This document shows positions 26,000 to 33,485 of a stretch of DNA of 64,000 nt, piece by piece. Under the pieces are notes generated by a model. That model made no database searches and was not told where the DNA came from. It worked only from the letters and a program-made list of their open reading frames with translations. Where the stretch lies: positions 1,240,001-1,304,000 of the forward strand of contig CAVVAH010000004.1 in NCBI GenBank assembly GCA_963746175.1, written 5' to 3'. Positions within the stretch are counted from its first letter, which is position 1. Every line of letters starts with the position of its first letter. This stretch comes from CAVVAH01 sp963746175. GTDB lineage: Bacteria > Actinomycetota > Actinomycetes > JACCUZ01. Position numbers and translations under genes: made by a program.

Positions 26000-26678
26000 A
26001 TGACGACGACGGCAAGCGCACCCCCGACCCACGTCGACCTCGCTCCCACCGATGCGGCACGCAAGGTCGCCGCCGGCGCAGCGGCACTGTTCGCGGTGGC
26101 GCTCTTCTGGACGGTGGCGGCCGTCGACGTACCGCACGACCCGACCGACGCGGAGCTGGTGGACTGGTGGCAGCAGTCGGCCAACCGGACATCGGGTCTC
26201 GTCTCCGGTCTCTCGGCGATCAGCGCTGCGGTGCTCTTCGCGGTGGTCCTGAACTACCTCAGCCGCCTGACGGCGACCGCGCGAGCGCCGCACTGGATGG
26301 CGTTCGCCCGCTCGATGGGCGCCGCGGTCACGGCCGTCTGGCTGGTCACCGGTGCCGCCCGTGCGGCTGTCAGTCACCTCGTCGACGTGATGAACGAGCC
26401 GCTGCCCGGAAGCGACGTCCTCCGCCTCGCGACGGCACTCAACTACACCCTGCTGGGGCTCTCCGGCATGGGCGTGCTCGCCCTCAGCATCCTCGCCGTC
26501 TCGGTGGTCGTGCTGCGCACCGACGTACTCGGGCCGGTGGGTCGGCTACGTCGGGATGGTCTGCGCCGTGGCCATCCTCGCCGCGACACTCGCCCAGTAC
26601 GGCGGGCTCCTGACCCTGATGGCGATCGCCTGGGCGTTCTGCCTCGCGGTCGCCATCTGGCGCCAGCCGCAGGCCTGA
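26000..26678 (+). pseudogene. Multi-helix membrane protein gene with a one-base frameshift
   Basis: Translation from ATG 26000 (after GAGGAG) gives a membrane protein with several hydrophobic helices up to VVVLRTDVLG. The frame is then lost at the GGGCC run at 26531-26536. Removing one G restores RWVGYVGMVCAVAILAATL, another helix, and an end at the TGA at 26676-26678, giving 225 residues in all. The span is 679 bases, one more than a multiple of three. I do not recognise the family. It is divergent from the two-component system. It may be a true pseudogene or a sequencing error in a G run. Confidence 0.75.
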
Positions 26679-26695
26679 CGGCGGCCGCCACCGGA

Positions 26696-26745
26696 GAGTT
26701 GTCGGGCTCTCGCGTCGGTATACCGACGCGAGGGCCGGACAACTC
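26696..26745. terminator. Long stem-loop between convergent genes
   Basis: Outer arms GAGTTGTC and GACAACTC, a partly paired 5x5 internal region, then CTCGCGTCGG against CCGACGCGAG with loop TATA. It lies between the membrane-protein gene and the stop of the nitronate monooxygenase-like gene. It resembles the stem-loop at 23169 in outer sequence (GTTGTC/GACAAC) and loop. Confidence 0.65.
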
Positions 26746-27754
26746 AGAGGAGCTCGGTGGCGATGGTGCGGACGAGCTCGGCGGCGGGCATCGGGCGCAG
26801 CCGCTGCCAGCCCTCTCCGGCCCAGAGGTGCAGCCGGTCGGCGTCGCCGGCCGCGGCCGCCGCGGTGCGGATCGGCCGGGTGAGGTGGTGCACCTCCGGG
26901 TAGCCGCGCGGCGCCTCGACGTCGTGCTCGAGCAGGAAGTCGTTGACCAGGGCGCGAGCCGGCCGGCCGGTGAACGCGCGAGTCAGGGCGGTCCGGGTGA
27001 AGCGCCGGTCCTGCAGCGCCGCGAGGTACGTCGGTGACGTCCCGGCCTCCGGGCAACCGAGGAACGCGGTGCCCATCGCCGCCCACGTCGCGCCGAGGTC
27101 CAGGACGGCGCGGACGTCGGCGCCGTCCATCAGGCCGCCGGCCGCGACGAGCGGCAGCTCGGTGACGGTGCGCACGGCGGTCAGCAGCGGGCGCAGCGCC
27201 ACCGCCGGCCCGGTCTCCTCGTCGTCGGTGAACGAGCCGCGGTGCGCGCCGGCCTCGGCGCCCTGCACCCACAGAGCGTCCGGGTGCACCGCCGCAGCGG
27301 ACAGCGCCTCCTGCACGCTGGTCACCGTCACGACGACCGCCGACCCGGCGGCGCGCAGCGTCTCGACGACGGAGGTGGACGGCCGGCCGAAGGTCAGGCT
27401 CACGAGCGGGACGCCGGCGACCGCGGCCAGCTTGGCGTCGACCTCGTCGTCCTCCCACCGCGGCTCGCCGGGCTCGACGCCGAGCGCGGCCGCCTCCGGC
27501 GCGAGCCGTTCGCGGTACGCCGCCACCCCCTCCGGCTCCGGCGTGGGCGTGCCGGGCAGGAAGACGTTGACGCCGAACGGCGCGGACGTGAGCCGGCGTA
27601 CCTCCTCGATGTCGGCCACTACGGCCGACGTCGCCAGGTAGCCGGCGGGCAGGAAGCCGAGGCCGCCCGCCGAGGCGACCGCCGCGACCAGCGCGGGCGT
27701 CGACGGACCTCCGGCCATCGGTGCCGCGACGAGCGGCACGTCGAGCGTGAGCAC
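26744..27754 (-). CDS. Nitronate monooxygenase-like FMN enzyme (2-nitropropane dioxygenase family)
   Basis: A 336-residue TIM-barrel flavoprotein. VPLVAAPMAGGPSTPALVAAV at the N-terminus, catalytic His in GAEAGAHRGSF, the phosphate-binding LVAAGGLMDG and AMGTAFLGCPEAG identify the nitronate monooxygenase family. Members oxidise alkyl nitronates or act as FMN-dependent oxidoreductases of uncertain physiological substrate. It is monocistronic, with a stem-loop at its 3' end and a divergent heparinase-like gene upstream. ATG at 27754 gives the normal N-terminus. Confidence 0.88.
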   Translation of the reverse strand: MLTLDVPLVAAPMAGGPSTPALVAAVASAGGLGFLPAGYLATSAVVADIEEVRRLTSAPFGVNVFLPGTPTPEPEGVAAYRERLAPEAAALGVEPGEPRWEDDEVDAKLAAVAGVPLVSLTFGRPSTSVVETLRAAGSAVVVTVTSVQEALSAAAVHPDALWVQGAEAGAHRGSFTDDEETGPAVALRPLLTAVRTVTELPLVAAGGLMDGADVRAVLDLGATWAAMGTAFLGCPEAGTSPTYLAALQDRRFTRTALTRAFTGRPARALVNDFLLEHDVEAPRGYPEVHHLTRPIRTAAAAAGDADRLHLWAGEGWQRLRPMPAAELVRTIATELL

Positions 27755-27877
27755 CCTGCAAATCTACGACCGGACCACGCCGAGGCGGCGCAAAGTGACC
27801 CGAACCGGACAGCGATGACGGATACTGGTGCGGGTCCAGGGAGAACACAGCACCGCACGCACGTGGGGGACCACCAA

Positions 27878-30559
27878 GTGACACCGGCGACGCCCGCCGT
27901 CCGACGTCCGTCCCGACGCCCCGCCCCGGCCGCGTACGGAGTGGTCGCCGCGCTCTGCCTGGCGCTCGCCGCAGGTGTCCTCACCGGCGCCCCGGCCGAC
28001 GCCGCGCCCGCGGCGCCGGCAGCTCCCGCGGCGGGTGTCCCGCACGTGAACCAGACCGCCGCGGCCTCGCAGTGCCCGATCGGTCTCGGCCGGCCGCAGA
28101 AGGGCAGCGCCGCCAAGGCGCGCGCCCTGATGACCGGTCATGCCAGCCTCAACGAGTACGGCTCGTTCCACCTCGCGGCCAACCCGAGCTGGAAGCCGGT
28201 CAGCACCCTCGACAGCAGCGGCAAGGGCTACATGCACTCGCTGCACTACCTGCTGCCGCTGCTGCGCCGCGGCGTGAAGACCGGCAACAAGGACTTCATC
28301 GACCGCTTCTACTTCCTCATCCACGACTGGTACCGCGACAACAAGCCCGGCGGCCCCACCAGCCGCTACGCCTGGGGCCCGCCGATCTACGAGGGCTTCC
28401 GGTCGCTGGTCCTCGTGTGCGCCGCCGCCGGTCCGCGCGGCACCGCCCCGTGGCTCGCGAAGGCGCTGAAGAAGCAGGGCGAGATGGCGGCCAGCTCGGC
28501 GCGCTACGAGGGAGTCAACAACGCCTCGCTGCACCAGCAGATGGGGCTGTACGCCGTCGCAGTCACGCTCGGCCGGCCGGCCTGGCGCATCCTCGCGCGG
28601 CAGCGCATCGCGGTCCTCGCAGCGCGGCTCATCCACCCGGACGGCTCCGACGAGGAGGGCGCGCTCACCTACGCGCAGAACGACTACCGCTGGTTCAACC
28701 AGGCGGCCGAGCGTTTCCGGCTGGCCGGCGACGCGATCCCGCCGGAGTTCGCCCGCCTCGACGCGATCCCGGGGTTCCTCGCGCAGGCCACCCGGCCGGA
28801 CGGCCGGATCGAGGCGCTCGGCGACTCCAGCCCGACGTTGCTCGGCGCCCGTGACTGGACCGGCACGCCTGCCGAGTGGGCGGCGACCGGCGGCGTCAGC
28901 GGCGCCCCGCCGAGTGCGACGTTCAGCGCGTACGCCGGTGGCTACGTCTTCGGCCGCAGCGGATGGGGCAGCGAGTCGAGGCCGCTCGTCGACCAGACCT
29001 ACTACAGCGTGCGCGCCGGCCAGGGCAGCGGCATCCCGCACGCCCACGACGACGATGGAGCGCTGACGCTGTACTCGTACGGCTCGTCGCTGCTGCCCGA
29101 CACCGGCCAGTGGAAGTACGTCTACGGCACCACCCGGTCGTTCGTCGTGTCGCGCGCCGCGCACAACGCGGTCCTCGTCGACGGTGTCGCGCGCAGCCGA
29201 CCGCGTCCGGACCTGCGCACCGCGCAGGCACCCGGGCTGGACATGACGACCGTCGTCGACACCGGGTACAACGGCGTCACGCTCACCAGGACCATCGCGT
29301 ACGACCGGGTCGACGACGTCGTCCTCGTGTGGGACCGGCTCGAGTCGGCGACCTCCGTGCGCGCCAGCCAGCAGTGGGGCCTCGGCCGCGACCGCGGCGT
29401 CACCCTGGACCAGGACACCGCGCACACCACCGGCGACGGAGCCAACGTCTCGCTGTTCTTCACCTCGGGCGGCTCGCCGCTCGACGTCGAGCGCGGCGAC
29501 AAGAAGCCGTGGCGCGGCTGGAACAGCATCGCCTACGGCGAGCTGTCGCCGGCGCCGTCGCTGCGCGCGACCCAGCGCGGGAGGTCACTGTCCTGGCTGA
29601 CCGTCATCGCGCCGCGCAAGCCCGGCGTCTCGGGCGCGGGCTACGCCGCGACGTCCACCGTGTCCGGCACCGCCGCGTCGGTGGTGCTGCGCACGCCGGC
29701 CGGCTCGTCGCAGGTCAACCTCGACGCGTCGTCCGGGTCGCTCATGCCGGTCACGACACTGACGCCGACCGCCTCGGTCCCGGAGCCGATCGTCCTGGCG
29801 GGCTCTGCGAGCGACCTCCGTGGCCGGGGGCTGGTGCCCGGTGCGTCGGTCACGCTCGAGTCGATGCCGGTCGGGTCGACGACCTGGACCCCGGTCGCCT
29901 CCGGCGTCGCGAGCCAGGCCGGCACCATCGACCTCGGCACTGCGCCGGTGCCGGCGACCGCGGACCTGCGGCTGGTCTCCGCGGGCTCCGCCTCCGCGCC
30001 GGTGCGGGTGACTGCGGCCGTCGCGCCGCAGCCGCCGGCCGCGGTCACCGCGACGCCCACCGGGAACGGCCAGGTGACCGTCGCGTGGCAGCCGCCGGTC
30101 GACACCGGCGGTGCGCCCCTCACGCGGTACGCCGTGCGGATCGACGGTCAGCGGGTGGTCGTACCTGCTGGTGGCGCGACCAGCGTCGTGGTCGACGGTG
30201 TGCACGCCGGCGACGAGGTCGCCGAGGTGCGGGCGTTCAACGCGGTCGCGATGTCGCCCTGGTCACAGCTCGCGGTGGCGATGCCGCCGTACCCGTCGAT
30301 CACGGGGCCGGCGAAGGTGACGAAGGGCACCCGGGTCACGGTGAGGACGGCAGGGCTGCTGCCCGGTCAGGTCGCCGACGTCGCGGTGAAGACCGTGAAG
30401 AGCGGCGGGGTCCGGGTGCTGCACCCGACCGCGACCAAGAACGGCACGGCCACCGTGCGGTTCGAGGTGCGCTCGACGAGCCGGGTGTCCGTCACCAGCG
30501 GTGGCGTCACGTCCGCCGTCCTCCGGATCGGCGTCCCCACCAGGAAGCGCCGCCGCTGA
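27878..30559 (+). CDS. Secreted heparinase II/III-like polysaccharide lyase with fibronectin III domain
   Basis: An 893-residue exported protein. A signal peptide has basic residues, a hydrophobic core (VVAALCLALAAGVLTG) and a likely ADAAPA cleavage region. An alpha-helical toroid of about 350 residues follows, then the heparinase II/III-like beta-sandwich with the characteristic IPHAHDDDGALTLYSYGSSLLPDTGQW and RAAHNAVLVDG. A fibronectin type III-like domain (VTVAWQPPVDTGGAPLTRYAVR) and a further beta domain precede a basic tail ending RKRRR. Relatives cleave uronic-acid polysaccharides by beta-elimination; the polymer is unknown. The GTG at 27878 is preferred for its signal peptide and GGGGGA upstream; an ATG at 27815 would add 21 residues. 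Confidence 0.82.
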   Translation: MTPATPAVRRPSRRPAPAAYGVVAALCLALAAGVLTGAPADAAPAAPAAPAAGVPHVNQTAAASQCPIGLGRPQKGSAAKARALMTGHASLNEYGSFHLAANPSWKPVSTLDSSGKGYMHSLHYLLPLLRRGVKTGNKDFIDRFYFLIHDWYRDNKPGGPTSRYAWGPPIYEGFRSLVLVCAAAGPRGTAPWLAKALKKQGEMAASSARYEGVNNASLHQQMGLYAVAVTLGRPAWRILARQRIAVLAARLIHPDGSDEEGALTYAQNDYRWFNQAAERFRLAGDAIPPEFARLDAIPGFLAQATRPDGRIEALGDSSPTLLGARDWTGTPAEWAATGGVSGAPPSATFSAYAGGYVFGRSGWGSESRPLVDQTYYSVRAGQGSGIPHAHDDDGALTLYSYGSSLLPDTGQWKYVYGTTRSFVVSRAAHNAVLVDGVARSRPRPDLRTAQAPGLDMTTVVDTGYNGVTLTRTIAYDRVDDVVLVWDRLESATSVRASQQWGLGRDRGVTLDQDTAHTTGDGANVSLFFTSGGSPLDVERGDKKPWRGWNSIAYGELSPAPSLRATQRGRSLSWLTVIAPRKPGVSGAGYAATSTVSGTAASVVLRTPAGSSQVNLDASSGSLMPVTTLTPTASVPEPIVLAGSASDLRGRGLVPGASVTLESMPVGSTTWTPVASGVASQAGTIDLGTAPVPATADLRLVSAGSASAPVRVTAAVAPQPPAAVTATPTGNGQVTVAWQPPVDTGGAPLTRYAVRIDGQRVVVPAGGATSVVVDGVHAGDEVAEVRAFNAVAMSPWSQLAVAMPPYPSITGPAKVTKGTRVTVRTAGLLPGQVADVAVKTVKSGGVRVLHPTATKNGTATVRFEVRSTSRVSVTSGGVTSAVLRIGVPTRKRRR

Positions 30560-30577
30560 CTCCAGGCCTCCGCCTGA

Positions 30578-30631
30578 CCAGAGCTGCATGATCACCGACC
30601 GAGAGACACCACGGTGATCATGCAATTCTGG
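30578..30631. terminator. Long interrupted inverted repeat after the lyase gene
   Basis: TGCATGATCACCG at 30585-30597 pairs with CGGTGATCATGCA at 30612-30624, and the flanks CCAGA and TCTGG pair across a 2x2 bulge, leaving a 14-base loop. It begins 18 bp after the lyase stop and ends 26 bp before dinB. It is probably a terminator, although it could also influence dinB. Confidence 0.6.
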
Positions 30632-30657
30632 TCGGGGGGCGGCGGCAGGATGGCGGG

Positions 30658-31686
30658 GTGACGCGGTGGGTGCTGCACGTCGACCTCGACCAGTTCCTGG
30701 CGGCGGTCGAGATCCTGCGGCACCCGGAGTACGCCGGCCTCCCGGTCGTGGTCGGCGGTGACGGCGACCCGACGAAGCGTGGTGTCGTGAGCACGGCGTC
30801 GTACGAGGCGCGGACGCTCGGCGTCGGGTCCGGGACGCCCTTGCGCACGGCGGCCAAGCGGATCCCCGATGCGGTGTTCCTGCCCGTCGACCGCGAGCAC
30901 TACGAGGCCGTGTCGACTGAAGTGATGGCGGCCCTGCGCACCGTCACCGACGAGGTCGAGGTCCTTGGGTGGGACGAGGCGTTCCTCGGCATCGACGATC
31001 CACCGGACGACGACCCCGAGGCGGTCGCCCGCGAGGTGCAGCAGCGGGTGCTCGCGGCGACCCACCTGCACTGCTCCGTCGGCATCGGCCGCAACCGGCT
31101 GCAGGCCAAGATCGCCACGTCGTACGGCAAGCCGGCCGGCGTCTTCCGCATCACCGGTGCGACGTGGTTCGACGTCCTCGGCGACCTCCCGACCGACGCT
31201 CTCTGGGGGATCGGGAGCAAGACGGCCGCCAAGCTCACCGAGCTCGGGATCACCACGGTCCGTGCGCTCGCCGACGCCGACGTCGACGCGCTGGCCGCAC
31301 GCTTCGGCCCGGCGACCGGGCCGTGGCTGCAGCGCCTCGCCGCCGGCCGTGACAGCGCGGCGGTCAGCAGCACGCCGTACGTCCGGCGTTCGCTGGGCCG
31401 CGAGGTCACCTACCAGCAGGACCTCGTCGAGTGGGCCGACGTGCGCCGCGAGGTGGTCGCGCTGGCCCAGCGGGTCGCCGGCGAGGCGGCCGAGGAGGGC
31501 CGCGAGGTGCTGCGGGTCGTGGTGAAGGTGCGCTACGTGCCGTTCTTCACCGAGACGCACGGCCGCACGCTCCCCGAGCCGACGATCGACGCGACGGCCG
31601 TCGAGGTGGCGGCGCTGGAGGCGCTGGCGCGGTTCGAGGAGCGCCCTGTGCGGCTGCTCGGCGTCAGGCTGGAGCTGGTCCGGTGA
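30658..31686 (+). CDS. dinB: Y-family DNA polymerase IV
   Basis: A 342-residue translesion polymerase. VLHVDLDQFLAAVEI carries the first metal-binding Asp, VVSTASYEARTLGVGSG the fingers motif, and EVEVLGWDEAFLGI the second acidic pair (usual form IDEAYLD). A helix-hairpin-helix LWGIGSKTAAKLTELGI and a little-finger domain (SLGREVTYQQDL) follow. It lacks a recognisable C-terminal clamp-binding tail, so it may resemble DinB2-type mycobacterial enzymes. GTG start at 30658. It overlaps the convergent carboxylesterase gene by 23 bp at its 3' end. I see no clear LexA box upstream. Confidence 0.9.
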   Translation: MTRWVLHVDLDQFLAAVEILRHPEYAGLPVVVGGDGDPTKRGVVSTASYEARTLGVGSGTPLRTAAKRIPDAVFLPVDREHYEAVSTEVMAALRTVTDEVEVLGWDEAFLGIDDPPDDDPEAVAREVQQRVLAATHLHCSVGIGRNRLQAKIATSYGKPAGVFRITGATWFDVLGDLPTDALWGIGSKTAAKLTELGITTVRALADADVDALAARFGPATGPWLQRLAAGRDSAAVSSTPYVRRSLGREVTYQQDLVEWADVRREVVALAQRVAGEAAEEGREVLRVVVKVRYVPFFTETHGRTLPEPTIDATAVEVAALEALARFEERPVRLLGVRLELVR

Positions 31687-32299
31687 TGGACCGCAGCCAT
31701 CCGTCCAGGGCGCTGACGTCGTCCGGCGTCAGCGCGTGTCCGCCGGGGGAGCGACGGGCTGTGACCTCCGCGCCGGACTCCTGGTGGAGGTACGTCCAGG
31801 TGCGCGCCTGCAGCTCGGTGGGGACCACCGTGTCGGCGTCTCCCTGGGCCACCAGCACCGGCAGGCCGGTGAGCCGGCCGGGCGTCGTGGGCTGGCCGGC
31901 GTCGAACGGCAGCGTCGCGTAGAGCGTCGCGAGCCCGGCGAAGCGGACGGGGTCGGCGAATGCGACGCCCCCGGCGAACGTCGCTCCGCCGCTGAAGCCG
32001 ACCAGCACCACGGGCCGGCCGCCCGGCGCGACGTCGTCGAGCCAGGCCCGGAACCACCGGATGCTCTCGGCGAGCGACTCCGCGACCGGTCGGCCGATGC
32101 CGCGGTTGGCGAACCACGCGAAGCCGCCGCCTTCGGCGATCGGCGCACGCACGGCGGCGTACCCGAGCCCGGGGGGCAGGGCGGTCGCGAGGTCGAGGAT
32201 CGAGCCCTCGTCGGCGCCCCGGCCGTGCAGCAGCACGACCAGGGGCGCCGAGGGGGCGGTGCTGCCGGCGGTTGCGACCACCGGCTCCGGGTTCGTCAC
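31664..32299 (-). CDS. Phospholipase/carboxylesterase-type alpha/beta hydrolase
   Basis: A 211-residue hydrolase of the carboxylesterase/phospholipase family. LVVLLHGRGADEGSILDLA is the oxyanion region, nucleophile Ser lies in VLVGFSGGATFA, Asp in VAQGDADTVVPTEL and His in SPGGHALTP. It is probably a small cytosolic serine esterase of unknown substrate. The GTG at 32299 lies five bases after the stop of the reductase gene, so both are transcribed from the MarR-controlled promoter. The 3' end overlaps dinB by 23 bp. Confidence 0.86.
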   Translation of the reverse strand: MTNPEPVVATAGSTAPSAPLVVLLHGRGADEGSILDLATALPPGLGYAAVRAPIAEGGGFAWFANRGIGRPVAESLAESIRWFRAWLDDVAPGGRPVVLVGFSGGATFAGGVAFADPVRFAGLATLYATLPFDAGQPTTPGRLTGLPVLVAQGDADTVVPTELQARTWTYLHQESGAEVTARRSPGGHALTPDDVSALDGWLRSITGPAPA

Positions 32300-32303
32300 G
32301 ACG

Positions 32304-32879
32304 TCAGCTGGCGACGGCGAAGCCGCCGGTCCACGCGACCTGCTCGCCGGCGGCGAGGGCGATCTGCTGGAAGCCGAGCGCCTCCAGCTCGCGGGCCCGC
32401 TTGAGCGACCCGGCGTCCAGAGCACGCAGGCCCGCAGCCCGGACGATGTCCGCCAGCTGTGCCTTCGCGTCGGCGTCGTCGCCGGCAATCAGCACCGTGG
32501 TCGGCTGTCCACCGACCGAGCCCGCAGCGAGGGTCGCGGCGAAGTTGGTGTTGAAGGCCTTGAGCACGGTCGAGTCCGGCAGCGCAGCGGCGATACCCGC
32601 AGCGGCCGAGCTGTCTGCCGGCACCGTGAGACCGTCGAACGTCTCGAGGTTCACGGGGTTGGTGATGTCGACGACGACCTTGCCGGCGAGCTGCTCGCCG
32701 CGACGGGCGAGGACGTCCGCGACGGCCGCGTGGGGAACGGCGAGGACGACGAGGTCACCCGTGACCGCCGTGCTGTGGTCGGTGCTGCCCAGCGTCTGGA
32801 CGGTGTGACCGCCGCCGGTGACCAGCCCGGCGATCGCCTGGCCCATGGCACCGGTGCCGATGATGCTGACGTGCGTCAT
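32304..32879 (-). CDS. NADPH-dependent F420 reductase-like oxidoreductase
   Basis: A 191-residue Rossmann protein. VSIIGTGAMGQAIAGLVTGGGHTV at the N-terminus and LVVLAVPHAAVADVL, VVVDITNPVN and VLKAFNTNFA match the NADPH:F420 reductase / NAD-binding domain family. ELEALGFQQIALA near the end is a typical family segment. It could reduce F420 or another cofactor; sequence alone does not decide. ATG follows AGAGGAG. It is divergent from a MarR regulator across an 78 bp region with two inverted repeats, so it is probably that regulator's target. Confidence 0.84.
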   Translation of the reverse strand: MTHVSIIGTGAMGQAIAGLVTGGGHTVQTLGSTDHSTAVTGDLVVLAVPHAAVADVLARRGEQLAGKVVVDITNPVNLETFDGLTVPADSSAAAGIAAALPDSTVLKAFNTNFAATLAAGSVGGQPTTVLIAGDDADAKAQLADIVRAAGLRALDAGSLKRARELEALGFQQIALAAGEQVAWTGGFAVAS

Positions 32880-32894
32880 GTCGATCTCCTCTAT

Positions 32895-32937
32895 GTTGTC
32901 GCTACAACCTTCATCCTGCACAACTACACTTGAAGTG
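32895..32937. promoter_or_regulatory. Probable MarR operator region
   Basis: The divergent region carries GTTGT-CGCT-ACAAC at 32895-32908 and CACTT-G-AAGTG at 32927-32937, both perfect. It lies between the reductase and MarR starts. MarR dimers bind such short palindromes and usually repress both divergent genes. Confidence 0.52.
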
Positions 32938-32957
32938 ACAACCTTCCGGGAGGGGCT

Positions 32958-33485
32958 GTGACCCGCGTCACACCGTGGCTGACGGCAGAGCAGCTGGCCG
33001 CCTGGGTTCGCCTCGTGGGCGTGCTGGAGCTGCTGCCGGGTGCCCTCGACGCGCAGCTGCGCCGGGACTCGGGCCTGACGCACTTCGAGTACTACGTCCT
33101 CGCGATGCTGTCCGAGGCGGACGCCCTGACCCTGCGGATGACCGAGCTGGCCCGCCAGACCAACGCCACCCTGCCCCGGCTGTCGCACGTCGTCAGCCGG
33201 CTCGAGGGTCGCGGACTGGTCGAGCGCTTCCCGTGCCCGGAGAACCGCCGGGCCACCAATGCCCGTCTCACGGAGGAGGGGCGGCGCACGGTCGTCGCGG
33301 CCGCGCCGGGGCACGCCCGGACGGTGCGGGAGCTCGTGATCGACGCCCTCACCGACGAGCAGGTCGGCCAGCTCCGCGCGATCACCGACAGCGTGCTCGC
33401 CCGGCTGGACCCGGACGGTCGGCTCGCGGTGACTTACCGGCGCTACGACGGCGACCCCGCTAGCCCGTCCGCTCCATCGCCTTGA
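32958..33485 (+). CDS. MarR-family transcriptional regulator
   Basis: A 175-residue winged-helix regulator. THFEYYVLAMLSEADALTLRMTELARQTNATLPRLSHVVSRLEGRGLVERF is the DNA-binding domain, and PCPENRRATNARLTEEGRRTV forms the wing. GTG start at 32958 after GGGAGGGG. It is divergent from the F420-reductase-like/carboxylesterase operon and probably represses it. The last 26 bp overlap the convergent molybdenum hydroxylase gene. The inducer is unknown; no Cys-based redox switch stands out. Confidence 0.9.
   Translation: MTRVTPWLTAEQLAAWVRLVGVLELLPGALDAQLRRDSGLTHFEYYVLAMLSEADALTLRMTELARQTNATLPRLSHVVSRLEGRGLVERFPCPENRRATNARLTEEGRRTVVAAAPGHARTVRELVIDALTDEQVGQLRAITDSVLARLDPDGRLAVTYRRYDGDPASPSAPSP

Noticed and set aside
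24093..27037. Long plus-strand open frame across the kinase gene
   Set aside because: Only its section from 26000 is coding (the frameshifted membrane protein); the rest is antisense to the kinase.
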